64,000 bases of DNA from Georgenia sp. M64. GTDB taxonomy: Bacteria > Actinomycetota > Actinomycetes > Actinomycetales > Actinomycetaceae. Of this stretch, positions 50,350 through 58,787 are shown in pieces. The notes beneath the pieces were generated by a model that worked only from the letters and a program-made list of their open reading frames with translations, was not told where the DNA came from and did not search any database. The first letter of the stretch is position 1. Each line of letters begins with the position of its first letter. The stretch is from assembly GCF_038049925.1 (NCBI RefSeq), contig NZ_CP145809.1:186001-250000 (forward strand). Direction: 5' to 3'. Made by a program: the position numbers and the translations under genes.

Positions 50350-51978
50350 CCCTGATCCACCGGAGTGTTGAGCGTGGCGTAGAGCGAGAGAGCCCTTCTG
50401 GGCAGGGAAGATCTGGATTGCGACGTCTAGATCCGACCACCCGGAAGGGCACCTCGTAAGTGAAACCTTCTCACACGATTCGACCGGTCTTCGATGAGTC
50501 CAATCTGGTGTCGGCGGCGGGTCTGGTCCCGGCCTTGCGGCTGGCGGAGTCCGCGGGTTTGTACGGCCTGCTCGAGGGGTTGACGGTGCCCTCACCCAAC
50601 GCGGGGGTCAAGACGGCGAGTGTGGTCGGTGGGATGCTCGCCGGTGCGGACTGCATCGATGACCTGGACCTGCTGCGCCATGGCGGGATGGGCCGGGTCT
50701 TCGCCGGGGTCCGGGCACCGTCGACGCTGGGCACGTTCCTGCGCTCGTTCACCCACGGTCACGTCCAGCAGCTCGACAAGATCAGCGGCGCGCTGCTGGC
50801 AGGGCTCGCCCGGAAGGTTCCCGCCCTGGTAAGCAGCGGCGCGGGGGCGCAGGACATCGCGTTCGTCGATGTCGACGACACGATCCGGGAGGTCCACGGC
50901 TACGCCAAGCAGGCCGCGGCGTACGGCTACTCCGGGGTCCGGGGCCTGAACGTCCAGCTCGCCACCCTGGCCACGGAGGTCGCGGCGCCGGTGATCGTGC
51001 GGGCGCGGCTGCGGCGCGGGAACGTCGCCTCGCACACCGGGGCCGGCCAGCTCCTTGCCCAGGCCCTGGGGACCGCCCGCGCCGCGGGTGTGAGGGGACC
51101 GGTGCTGTGCCGGGCGGACTCGGCGTACTACGGCCACGCCTTCGTCGCCACCGCCCTGCGCCACGGGGTGTGGTTCTCGGTGACGGTGCGGATGAACCCC
51201 CAGGCCAAGGCGGCCATCGCGGGCATCGGCGAGGACGCCTGGACCCCGATCAGGTACCCGCACGCCCTCTGGGACGAGACCGAGCAGCGGTGGGTCTCCG
51301 ACGCCGAGGTCGCCGAGGTCCCCTTCGTCGCGTTCACCCGTCGCCGCAAGGCCGAGCAGGTGACCTGCCGGCTGATCGTGCGCCGCGTCCGACGGCTCCA
51401 GCCCCTGGCCGGTGACGGCAGCGAGCAGGGCGAGCTGTTCGCGACCTACCGCCACCACGCGTTCATCACCAACTCCGACCTGGACACCATCGAGGCCGAC
51501 CAACGCCACCGCGGGCACGCGATCGTCGAGCAGGTCATCGCCGAGCTCAAGGACGGGCCCCTGGCGCACCTGCCGTCCGGGAAGTACGCCGCGAACGCGG
51601 CCTGGGTCGCCATGGCGACGATCGCGTTCAACATCGCCCGCGCCGCCGCCGTCGCCGCGAACATGGCCACCGCCCGGTGGGCCACCCTGCGCCGCCGGAT
51701 CATCAACGTCCCCGCCCGGATCGCCTCCACCGGCCGCCGCCTGATCCTGCACCTGCCCGCCCGCTGGGCCTGGGCCGAGCACTGGACCGCACTCCACACC
51801 GCCGCCACCGGGCCACCACCGGCCACCGTGTCCTGACCACCCAGCCCAACGGGCACGACCCGAGGAACCCCACCGTGGAAGAGCCGGCACAGACCGGCAG
51901 CCCCACCACGCCCAACGACCCGCTATCCCGGACACGCCACCCGACCAGCGACCACCCCGCCACGTCGGTGGATCAGGG
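50350..51978. mobile_element. IS1380-family insertion sequence, complete
   Basis: A 1629-bp element with one transposase gene. The ends are inverted repeats: 50350-50367 on the left and 51961-51978 on the right, both starting CCCTGATCCACCG from the outside, matching at 16 of 18 positions. A 5-bp target duplication (CTCAG) flanks it. It sits between the convergent band-7 and hemerythrin genes and disrupts neither. The GC matches the host, so the element is adapted to this lineage. Confidence 0.85.
50460..51836 (+). CDS. IS1380-family transposase
   Basis: A 458-residue DDE transposase. MKPSHTIRPVFDESNLVSAAGLVPALRLAESAGL and KTASVVGGMLAGADCIDDLDLLRHGGM are typical of the family, as are DIAFVDVDDTIREVHGYAKQ (first Asp region), GPVLCRADSAYYGHAFVATAL (second Asp) and HRGHAIVEQVIAELKDGPLAHLPSG (final Glu). 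The frame is complete, so the element may be active. GTG 50460 follows a GGAAGGGCACC. The C-terminal 60 residues are Ala/Arg-rich. Confidence 0.92.
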   Translation: MKPSHTIRPVFDESNLVSAAGLVPALRLAESAGLYGLLEGLTVPSPNAGVKTASVVGGMLAGADCIDDLDLLRHGGMGRVFAGVRAPSTLGTFLRSFTHGHVQQLDKISGALLAGLARKVPALVSSGAGAQDIAFVDVDDTIREVHGYAKQAAAYGYSGVRGLNVQLATLATEVAAPVIVRARLRRGNVASHTGAGQLLAQALGTARAAGVRGPVLCRADSAYYGHAFVATALRHGVWFSVTVRMNPQAKAAIAGIGEDAWTPIRYPHALWDETEQRWVSDAEVAEVPFVAFTRRRKAEQVTCRLIVRRVRRLQPLAGDGSEQGELFATYRHHAFITNSDLDTIEADQRHRGHAIVEQVIAELKDGPLAHLPSGKYAANAAWVAMATIAFNIARAAAVAANMATARWATLRRRIINVPARIASTGRRLILHLPARWAWAEHWTALHTAATGPPPATVS

Positions 51979-51983
51979 CTCAG
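51979..51983. repeat. Target-site duplication, right copy
   Basis: CTCAG directly right of the IS inverted repeat, the partner of 50345-50349. It lies 10 bases from the stop codon of the hemerythrin-like gene. Confidence 0.75.
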
Positions 51984-51993
51984 TGGTGGTTGC

Positions 51994-52506
51994 TCAATGG
52001 CCGTGGCCGTGGCCGTGGCCGTGGCCGTGGCCGTGGTGGCTCCCGTGCCCGTGGGCCATCAGCTCGGCCAGAGAGACCGTGGGCTCCTCGGCCAGCAGGG
52101 GCAGGATGTGCTCGTTCTCCTTCGCCTGGTGGCTGGAGAAGGTTTCGAACACCGCCCGCCCGTAGGCGCCCGCGGCGGCGGGGTCCTGCGTGCGTGCGGC
52201 CAGGTCGGCGAACCGCCGGATCAGGACGTGCTCGGCGAGCATGGCCGCGATGAGCAGCCGTCCCTCCGGCAGGTTCGCGGCCGCCGGGTAGGTGGTCGCC
52301 TCCTCCTGCTCGGCGTGGGGGACGAGCGTGGTGCGGATCCACTCCGTCAGCTCGGCCCGCGCCGGCGCAGGGTCGGTCCCTGACTCGGCCGCATCGACGA
52401 GCGCGGCGCTGAGCCGGTCGAGGTCGGCCCGCATGAGCGCGTGGTGGCTCCGGATCTCCTCCGCGACGTACGCGTCCGCGGCGCGGCGGTCCGTCGTCTC
52501 GGTCAT
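51994..52506 (-). CDS. Hemerythrin-like protein with His-rich tail
   Basis: A 170-residue four-helix hemerythrin-type protein. Candidate di-iron ligands are the His of IRSHHALM, the His and Glu of LVPHAEQEEATTYPAA, the His of LAEHVLIRRF, and the His and Glu of FSSHQAKENEHILPLL. The last 18 residues are a run of Gly-His and His-His pairs (GHGSHHGHGHGHGHGHGH), a plausible metal-binding tail. It could bind oxygen, NO or iron. The gene ends 15 bases from the IS element. It lies just after the NDH-2-like gene, on the same strand. Confidence 0.82.
   Translation of the reverse strand: MTETTDRRAADAYVAEEIRSHHALMRADLDRLSAALVDAAESGTDPAPARAELTEWIRTTLVPHAEQEEATTYPAAANLPEGRLLIAAMLAEHVLIRRFADLAARTQDPAAAGAYGRAVFETFSSHQAKENEHILPLLAEEPTVSLAELMAHGHGSHHGHGHGHGHGHGH
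51999..52034. repeat. GGCCGT hexanucleotide repeat (6 units)
   Basis: Six exact GGCCGT units encode the (Gly-His) tail of the hemerythrin-like protein on the minus strand. Each unit adds one Gly-His pair, so slippage would change the tail length without a frameshift. Confidence 0.85.
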
Positions 52507-52523
52507 GGTGCCCTCCTGTCGGT

Positions 52524-53786
52524 CTACGAGAGGCTCACCTCCACCTTCGCCCGCAGGGGGTCGGCTTCGCGTGAGGCCGAGGTCCCGCGACGGGAGGTGA
52601 GGTCACCGAGCACGGCCAGCGCCCGGCGCCTGGAGGGCATGAACCGCAGGAAGAACACGAGCCGGAGCACCCAGGCGACCGCGCCGGTGAACCCCACGCC
52701 GTACAGCTCGGCCACCGAGCGGCCGAGCCCGAAGGACGCCGCGCGGCCGAGCCCGCGGTAGGTGAACGGCCGCGTGGTGCGGCCGGCGATGGCCCGGGCG
52801 ACGTTGTCACCGACGTGGGCTCCCGTCTTGATCGCCCACAGGGCGTTCGCCGGGACCGGCGCGTCGGTGCCCGGACGGACGACGCGTGCTGCGTCGCCGC
52901 CGGCCCAGACGTCGCCGGTCACCGACAGGTCGGGGGCGGTCACCAGCCGGCCCCGCTCGTCCCGGGTCGACCCGAGCCCGGGCAGCGGGACCGGCGCCTG
53001 CCCGACCGTGCCGAGCACGACCGCGGCGGGCAGGAACGTGCCGTCGTCGAGGTGGGCGCCCTCCGGCGTGACGGCGGTCAGCCGGGTCCCGGTGCGTACG
53101 ACGACGCCGAGCCGGGCGAGCTCGCGCTCGGTCCGGGCGGCCAGGGCCGGCTGGTCGGCCCGCAGCTCCGGCACGATCCGCTCACCCGCGTGCACGAGGG
53201 TGACGGCGAGGGTGCCCCCGCCGAGGTCGGCGACGGCGGCTGCCATCTCCGCGCCCGCGAGCCCGCCGCCGGCGACGACCACCGAGGCGGCGGCCGGGTC
53301 CGCCGTCGAGCGGGCGCTCCGGTCGTCGCGCGCGGTCCGGGCGAGGGCGTGCACCGCCTGGGTGAGCGCCGCGATGTCGCCCGGTGCGCGCAGCGTGTAC
53401 CCGTGCTCGCGCAGCCCCGGGACGCCGTCGACCGGCTCCTGCGCACCGGTCCCGACGACGAGGTGGTCGAACCAGAGCAGCTCCACGACGCCGTCGGTGA
53501 TGTGCTCGTACGTGACGGACCGTGCCACCGGGTCCACGGCGAGCACCCTGGCGTGGACGAACCGGGCCAGAGGACACGCCTCCTGCAGTGGCGTCCGGGT
53601 GCGCTCGTAGGGCAGGAGCCCGGCCAGCACCTCGCCGGTGAAGCCGTGGAAGCTGTGGGCGTCGTCGGCGCTGACGACGACGATCTCCACCCTGCCCTCC
53701 CGCACCTCGCGGCCCAGCCGCCGCACGAGCGAGCGGTAGGCGTGCACCGTGACGTACCCACCGCCCAGGAGCACTACCCGCATCAT
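52524..53786 (-). CDS. NDH-2-like NAD(P)/FAD-dependent oxidoreductase
   Basis: A 420-residue flavoprotein of the type II NADH dehydrogenase/FAD-disulfide group. FAD motif RVVLLGGGYVTVHAYRSLVRRLG at the start, a second dinucleotide motif VVVAGGGLAGAEMAAAVADLGGG near 170 and VTGDVWAGGDAARVVRPGTDAPVPANALWAIKTGAHVGDNVARAI (second FAD site). The C-terminal GVGFTGAVAWVLRLVFFLRFM is amphipathic/hydrophobic, as in membrane-attached NDH-2. The ATG overlaps the stop of the upstream acyl-ACP-reductase-like gene (ATGA), so the two are co-translated. Confidence 0.85.
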   Translation of the reverse strand: MMRVVLLGGGYVTVHAYRSLVRRLGREVREGRVEIVVVSADDAHSFHGFTGEVLAGLLPYERTRTPLQEACPLARFVHARVLAVDPVARSVTYEHITDGVVELLWFDHLVVGTGAQEPVDGVPGLREHGYTLRAPGDIAALTQAVHALARTARDDRSARSTADPAAASVVVAGGGLAGAEMAAAVADLGGGTLAVTLVHAGERIVPELRADQPALAARTERELARLGVVVRTGTRLTAVTPEGAHLDDGTFLPAAVVLGTVGQAPVPLPGLGSTRDERGRLVTAPDLSVTGDVWAGGDAARVVRPGTDAPVPANALWAIKTGAHVGDNVARAIAGRTTRPFTYRGLGRAASFGLGRSVAELYGVGFTGAVAWVLRLVFFLRFMPSRRRALAVLGDLTSRRGTSASREADPLRAKVEVSLS

Positions 53787-54832
53787 GCCGTCACCGCCGT
53801 CGCCCGGGCGGGCACCAGGGGCGCCCCGAACGAGGTCGGCGCCGCGGGCCGGAAGCCGAGGTGCCCCTGGTCGGCCGCGACGTCGCGGATGTGGTCCACC
53901 TGCTCGAGCGTGGGGGTCCCGATCGCGAAGTGACCGGCGTGCCCGGTCAGGGCCAGCAGCGCCGTCTCGGCGAAGCAGGCGTAGGCGCGACCGTCGGGCA
54001 GCCCGATGTCCCCGCCGACCAGGCGCAGCGTGGGGATCTCCACGATGCCGCCGTCGACGACCAGGACATCCGGCCGGGCCTCGGCCAGTCCGGGCGCGGT
54101 GTTCCGCGGCTGGGTGGCGTCCAGGACGACGGCGCCCGGCGCCAGGTGGTGGGGCCGGAGCAGGGCGTCGGTGGACGCGGTGAGCAGGACGACGAGGTCC
54201 GCCTCGGCGACGACCGCGAGGTCGGTGGCCGTGACGGTCGGAACGGTGGGCCGGACGGCGTCGGCCAGCGCCGTCAGGCGGGCGGTGGAGCGCGCCACGA
54301 GGGTGAGCCGGTGCGCGGCACCGTCGCGGGCGAGCAGGCGCGTGACAGCCGAGCCGACGCTGCCGGTCGCCCCGACCACGGCCACGTGCCGGCCGCCGCG
54401 GGTGGCCAGGTCGAGCAGGTCCCGGACCTGGGCGTCGACGGTGGCGGCGGTGAACGCGTTGCCGTTGGTCACGCCGATGTCGTCCCGGGCGCGCAGGGCG
54501 AGGCCGCCGCCGGTCACGGTCGCGGTCAGCGCGCCGAGCCCGACGACGTCGGCACCGAGCCGGACGGCGCGGTCCACCGCGCGGACCACCCGGCGCCGGC
54601 CCTCGACCGGGTCCGCCAGGAGGTGCCGGGCCCCGTAGGGCACGAGGAGCACGTGGCCGACGTCGTGGCCGCCGATGCGCACGCCGGCCATGCGCACCGG
54701 GGGCAGGTCGAGACGGCGCAGGGCAGTGTCGTAGAACCGCTCGGGCACCGCGGCGAGCGGGGACCACACCCGGCCGAGGTCCTCGGCGAGGGAGGTGCGC
54801 GGGTGGACGAGGAAGGCGAAGCTGGGACTCAT
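53783..54832 (-). CDS. Acyl-ACP reductase-like (AAR family) dehydrogenase
   Basis: A 349-residue Rossmann protein that resembles the cyanobacterial long-chain acyl-ACP reductase in order and spacing of motifs: FLVHPRTSLAEDLGRVW at the start, GADVVGLGALTATVTGGG, VTNGNAFTAATV, VVGATGSVGSAVTRLL (NAD(P) site near 155), LVVDGGIVEIP and YACFAETALLALTGHAGHFAIG, where the Cys matches the proposed catalytic Cys of AAR. Cyanobacterial AAR makes fatty aldehydes from acyl-ACP; in this host the substrate is unknown. It is co-translated with an NDH-2-like flavoprotein. No aldehyde-deformylating oxygenase is in the window. Confidence 0.62.
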   Translation of the reverse strand: MSPSFAFLVHPRTSLAEDLGRVWSPLAAVPERFYDTALRRLDLPPVRMAGVRIGGHDVGHVLLVPYGARHLLADPVEGRRRVVRAVDRAVRLGADVVGLGALTATVTGGGLALRARDDIGVTNGNAFTAATVDAQVRDLLDLATRGGRHVAVVGATGSVGSAVTRLLARDGAAHRLTLVARSTARLTALADAVRPTVPTVTATDLAVVAEADLVVLLTASTDALLRPHHLAPGAVVLDATQPRNTAPGLAEARPDVLVVDGGIVEIPTLRLVGGDIGLPDGRAYACFAETALLALTGHAGHFAIGTPTLEQVDHIRDVAADQGHLGFRPAAPTSFGAPLVPARATAVTA

Positions 54833-55020
54833 GATGGCTGCTCCGGGGTCAGGGGACCTGCTGACCCTGAGGAGGTGCCCGCGGCCGCGGTGATACCGCC
54901 GCGTCGCGCCCGTTGCTGCGGTGATGCGCCGTGCCGCACCAGCGCGTCTTGCCGAGGAGGACGTCAGGCAGGTCCGCACGGTCTCTTCGGCGAGCCAGGA
55001 TGGTCCCGCCCTGCGGGCCG

Positions 55021-56016
55021 TCAGGCCGACGGCAGGGACCGGACCGTGTCCGCGAACGTGTGCAGGTTTCCCACCGGCGCGGTGAGCGGGTACGAGCAGG
55101 ACGTGGCCAGGGTCAGCCCTGCGCCGCCGGCCGCCCACGCTGCACGCACGCCGGCGGCCACCTCCGCCGGGCCTCCACGTGCCAGGGCGCCGTGCTGGTC
55201 GAGCCCGCCGATGACCGCCTTCCCGGTCAGCTCCCTGCCCTCGGCGAGACCGGGACCGCCCTCTGCCGTGTGCTCCCAGCTCACCACGTTCACCGGCAGC
55301 TCCCGCGCGAGGGGCAGCAGCGGGAACGGCAGGTGGAAGTGGGCCACCCGCATCTGCGCCGGCTCGGCCGCCGCCATGACCGCCTGGTCCCACGGCAGGA
55401 CGGCCTCGCGGTACTCCGTAAGCGAGAGCACGGCGGCGGAGGCAGGGAAGAGGGAGAAGTAGATCCCGTCAGCGCCCGCACCCAGGAGCGCCCGGACCAG
55501 GTCGACCGTCGTGCGGGTGACCGCGTCGAGCGCGCGGTCGACTGCCGACCGGTGCATCCGCAGATCTGCGACGAACCGCTCGCCCGCCAGGTAGCGGATC
55601 ACGCTCAGCGGCGTGAAGACGGTGGGCAGGAGCGGGACGTCGGGGCCCAGCCTGTCCCGCAGGAGCCGGACGACCTCGACCTCCCGGCTGAGCGAGGGGG
55701 CGTCGGTGACGTCGATCGCCTCCAGGCGGAGCCAGTCCTCGGGCCCGGCGACCGGTCGGAAGGAGTAGTCGCGCACCCCCATGACGTCCCCGCAGTACTC
55801 GGTGCGCGCGCCCCACGCCTCGCTCATGAAAGAGGCGGACGGGGTGATCTTGAGCAGGTCGAGGCCGAGCGAGTCGTGGTGGGCGACCGCGGACCGGGCG
55901 TGGGCGGCGGCGTCCTGGTCGTCCACCGGCCAGTGCCGCCACAGGGTCATGGGCGGGCGGTCCGTCACCTCGCCCGCCAGCGCGGCGAGCACGCGTTCCC
56001 GGCCGGTGACGCTCAC
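55021..56016 (-). CDS. Uroporphyrinogen-decarboxylase-family protein (UroD-like)
   Basis: A 331-residue TIM-barrel protein of the UroD/cobamide methyltransferase superfamily. It starts MSVTGRERVLAALAGEVTDRPPMTLWRHWPV, then LGLDLLKITPSASFMSEAWG, and near the C-terminus GLTLATSCSYPLTAP. In this superfamily stand-alone proteins often move methyl groups to a corrinoid, but no corrinoid protein is nearby. The GTG overlaps the ABC permease stop (GTGA), making it the last gene of the import operon. It may act on the imported compound. Confidence 0.8.
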   Translation of the reverse strand: MSVTGRERVLAALAGEVTDRPPMTLWRHWPVDDQDAAAHARSAVAHHDSLGLDLLKITPSASFMSEAWGARTEYCGDVMGVRDYSFRPVAGPEDWLRLEAIDVTDAPSLSREVEVVRLLRDRLGPDVPLLPTVFTPLSVIRYLAGERFVADLRMHRSAVDRALDAVTRTTVDLVRALLGAGADGIYFSLFPASAAVLSLTEYREAVLPWDQAVMAAAEPAQMRVAHFHLPFPLLPLARELPVNVVSWEHTAEGGPGLAEGRELTGKAVIGGLDQHGALARGGPAEVAAGVRAAWAAGGAGLTLATSCSYPLTAPVGNLHTFADTVRSLPSA

Positions 56017-56822
56017 GTGCGCGTCCGCCCGATCTGCTGGCCGCGCGTGGCCAGGCCCGAGCGTTCGAGCGCCAGCACGGCGACGACGGCGAGCACGATG
56101 ACCACCGTGGCCGCCGCGGCGACGGAGGGGTTCGCGGCGAACTGGACGTTGGTGTAGATCCGCATGGCGAGCGTGGTGGTGCTCGGCCCGGCGATGAACA
56201 GGGTGATGGCGAGCTCGCCGAACGCCAGGACGGCGGTGAAGGTGGCCCCGGCGAGCACACCGGGCAGCACGTGCGGCAGGACGACCGTGCGCAGCCGTCG
56301 CCACCGGCTCGCCCCGAGGCTCTCCGCCGCCACCTCGAGATCGGGGTCGAGGGTCTCGAGTGAGGCCGCGACGGTGCGGGCCACGTACGGCACGCCCACC
56401 AGCACGTACGCCGCCAGCAGGCCGGTGACCGAGCCGACGAGCCGGAAGGCGGTGAGGTAGTAGAGGAACGCCAGTCCCATGAGGACCTCGGCGACCATGA
56501 GCGGCGAGAGCATGAAGAGGGCGAGCGCGCCCCGTCCGGGGTACTCCCACCGGGTGATGGCGTAGCCGGCGAACGTCCCCAGGACGGTGGCGACCGGGGT
56601 GGCGACCGCCGTGAGCCAGAGGCTGAGCTGGAAGGAGCTGAGCCAGGCCCGGTCGGACAGGATCGCCTCGTACCACCGCAGGGAGATCCCCGTGGGCGGG
56701 AAGGTGAGGAAGCTGCCGGGGTTCACCGAGGCGCCGGCCACGACCACCAGGGGGGTGAGGAGGAAGACGAGGACGAGGATCCCGGCCGCGCGGGTGAGAA
56801 CGACGAAGGCCCTATCGCGCAC
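56013..56822 (-). CDS. ABC transporter permease (PotC-like)
   Basis: A 269-residue permease of the spermidine/putrescine/opine type with six membrane segments. The inner-membrane EAA loop appears as ASLETLDPDLEVAAESLGASRWRRLRTVVLPHVLPGVLAGA. GTG 56822 gives VRDRAFVVLTRAAGILVLVF; a longer frame extends further but overlaps the previous gene. It overlaps the upstream permease gene by 11 bases. It is the fourth gene of the operon. Confidence 0.88.
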   Translation of the reverse strand: MRDRAFVVLTRAAGILVLVFLLTPLVVVAGASVNPGSFLTFPPTGISLRWYEAILSDRAWLSSFQLSLWLTAVATPVATVLGTFAGYAITRWEYPGRGALALFMLSPLMVAEVLMGLAFLYYLTAFRLVGSVTGLLAAYVLVGVPYVARTVAASLETLDPDLEVAAESLGASRWRRLRTVVLPHVLPGVLAGATFTAVLAFGELAITLFIAGPSTTTLAMRIYTNVQFAANPSVAAAATVVIVLAVVAVLALERSGLATRGQQIGRTRT

Positions 56823-57711
56823 CGACGCCTCCCAGCCGTCGTAGCCAGGCGAACAGGGCCAGCAGGACGGCGGTCCCGGCCGCCGTGACCACGGCCAGCG
56901 TGAACCCCAGTGCCGACGCCGTCGGGTAGTCACCGAGCTGGAAGATCGTCTGGTAGACGCGGATGCCCAGGAAGGGCACCGTGTCGCCGCCGACCACGAG
57001 CGGGGTGACGTAGATGCCCATGGCGAGCACGAACACGAGCGTGGCCGCGACCGTCACGGAGGGCAGCGACAGGGGCAGGGTGACCCGGAAGAAGGTCCGG
57101 GCGGCCCCGGCCCCCAGGCTGGTCGACGCCGTCTCGAGGTCACGCGGCACGGCGGCGACGCCCGGGGCGATCGTCAGCGCCGCGAAGGGCAGGAGCACGT
57201 GCGTGGTGGCCACGAACGCCGCCGGGGTGTTGTAGAGCATCTGCGGCGCCGCCGAACCGGCGATCGTCTCCCACAGCGACGCCACCGCCCCGTTGGGGGC
57301 CAGGAGCACCAGCCAGCCGTAGCTGCGCACGATGACGCTCGTCAGCAGCGGGGAGAGCACCGCGATGAGGACGACCGCGCGGGTCCAGCGCGAGCGGGCC
57401 CGGGCGATCGGGACGGCCATGAGGTAGCCGCCGACGACGGCGGTGACCATGACGAGCAGGGCCAGCACCAGGGTCTCCCAGATGGCGTCGACGTAGTACC
57501 CGCTCGTCCACACCGTGCGGTAGTGCGCAAGTGTGAGCCGGCCGTCGTCGTCCTGGACGCTCGCCAGCACCAGCCGGACGAGGGGCCCGACGAACGCGAC
57601 GAGCAGGAAGAGCGCGGGCGGCACCGCGGCGACCAGCGCCAGCCGCTTCCGCGCCCGGGCGCGGACGTCGGGCTCGGCCGGACCGCGGACCGCGGCCGGG
57701 GCGGCGCTCAC
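56812..57711 (-). CDS. ABC transporter permease (PotB-like)
   Basis: A 299-residue permease with about six membrane segments and the EAA motif near DLETASTSLGAGAARTFFRVTLPLSLPSV. GTG 57711 overlaps the ATPase stop by 4 bases (GTGA). TPLVVGGDTVPFLGIRVYQTIF is typical of this subfamily. It pairs with the second permease, as in PotB/PotC. Confidence 0.88.
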   Translation of the reverse strand: MSAAPAAVRGPAEPDVRARARKRLALVAAVPPALFLLVAFVGPLVRLVLASVQDDDGRLTLAHYRTVWTSGYYVDAIWETLVLALLVMVTAVVGGYLMAVPIARARSRWTRAVVLIAVLSPLLTSVIVRSYGWLVLLAPNGAVASLWETIAGSAAPQMLYNTPAAFVATTHVLLPFAALTIAPGVAAVPRDLETASTSLGAGAARTFFRVTLPLSLPSVTVAATLVFVLAMGIYVTPLVVGGDTVPFLGIRVYQTIFQLGDYPTASALGFTLAVVTAAGTAVLLALFAWLRRLGGVGAR

Positions 57712-58787
57712 CGGCTGCCGACCACGATGACGTCGTCGGGGTGCCAGCTCAGGGCGACGCGCTCCCCCTCGTCGGCGGCTCCGTCCAGCCGCGGCGGACC
57801 GGAGGCGTGCACCACGCGTCCGCCGTCGAGCCGGACCCGGTAGCGCCACGCGGAGCCGAGGAACGCGGACTGCTCGACGGTGCCCACGAGGCCGCCGGCC
57901 TCGACCGTGCCCACCCGGACGCGGTCGGTGCGCAGGACCACGGTCACCGGCCCCTCCGGGAGGTCCTGCCCCGGGATGGGGAAGGTCAGATCGGGCGCCT
58001 CGAGGACGGTCGTGCCGCCGTCGCCGCGGACGGCCCGGCCGTCGACCACGTTGCCGCCGCCGAGGAAGTCGGCGACGAAGGGCGTGCGCGGGCGGTGGTA
58101 CAGCGCCGCCGGGGAGCCGACCTGCTCGACGACACCGGCGTTGAGCAGGATCAACCGGTCGGAGATCGTCATGGCCTCCTCCTGGTCGTGGGTGACGAAG
58201 AGGGTCGTCACCCCCACCCGCCGCTGGAGGTTGTGGAGCTCCTCGCGCATCTCGAGGCGGAGCTTGGCGTCGAGGTTGGACAGCGGCTCGTCCATGAGCA
58301 GCACGCTCGGGCTGACGGCGAGCGCCCGGGCGATCGCCACCCGCTGCTGCTGGCCGCCGGAGAGCTCGGCCGGACGGCGGGCGCCGAGGCTCTCGAGACC
58401 GACCAGGGCGAGCATCTCCCGCGCCCGCTCGTCCCGCTCGGGCTTCCGCACCCCTCGGCTGGCGAGGCCGTAGGCGACGTTGTCGGTCACGCTCAGGTGC
58501 GGGAAGAGCGCGTAGTTCTGGAAGACGAAGCCGAGGTCCCGCCGGGCCGGCGGGACCCGGACGAGGTCGCGCCCGCCCATCTCGATCCGACCCGCCCCGG
58601 CGGGTACGAAACCGGCGATCGTCTTGAGCAGCGTGGTCTTCCCGCACCCGCTCGGCCCGAGGATGCTGACGAACTCGCCCTCGGCGACCTCGAGGGAGAC
58701 GTCCTTCAGCACCGGGGTGTCCCCGTAGCCGACGGTCAGCCCGTCGACCCGCAGGAACGGTTCGGGGGTGTTGGCCCCCTCAGCCAC
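57708..58787 (-). CDS. ABC transporter ATP-binding protein (PotA-like)
   Basis: A 359-residue ATPase with Walker A GPSGCGKTT at 44-52, Q-loop Q90, signature LSGGQQQRV at 142-150, Walker B LLMDEP at 163-168 and the switch H200, then a C-terminal TOBE-type domain (about 240-350) as in PotA/FbpC-type importers. GTG 58787 overlaps the binding-protein gene by 8 bases. It energises the two permeases. Confidence 0.92.
   Translation of the reverse strand: MAEGANTPEPFLRVDGLTVGYGDTPVLKDVSLEVAEGEFVSILGPSGCGKTTLLKTIAGFVPAGAGRIEMGGRDLVRVPPARRDLGFVFQNYALFPHLSVTDNVAYGLASRGVRKPERDERAREMLALVGLESLGARRPAELSGGQQQRVAIARALAVSPSVLLMDEPLSNLDAKLRLEMREELHNLQRRVGVTTLFVTHDQEEAMTISDRLILLNAGVVEQVGSPAALYHRPRTPFVADFLGGGNVVDGRAVRGDGGTTVLEAPDLTFPIPGQDLPEGPVTVVLRTDRVRVGTVEAGGLVGTVEQSAFLGSAWRYRVRLDGGRVVHASGPPRLDGAADEGERVALSWHPDDVIVVGSR

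Noticed and set aside
51999-52034. Repeat considered as a CRISPR-like or regulatory array
   Set aside because: It is a simple hexanucleotide microsatellite inside a coding frame, with no spacers.
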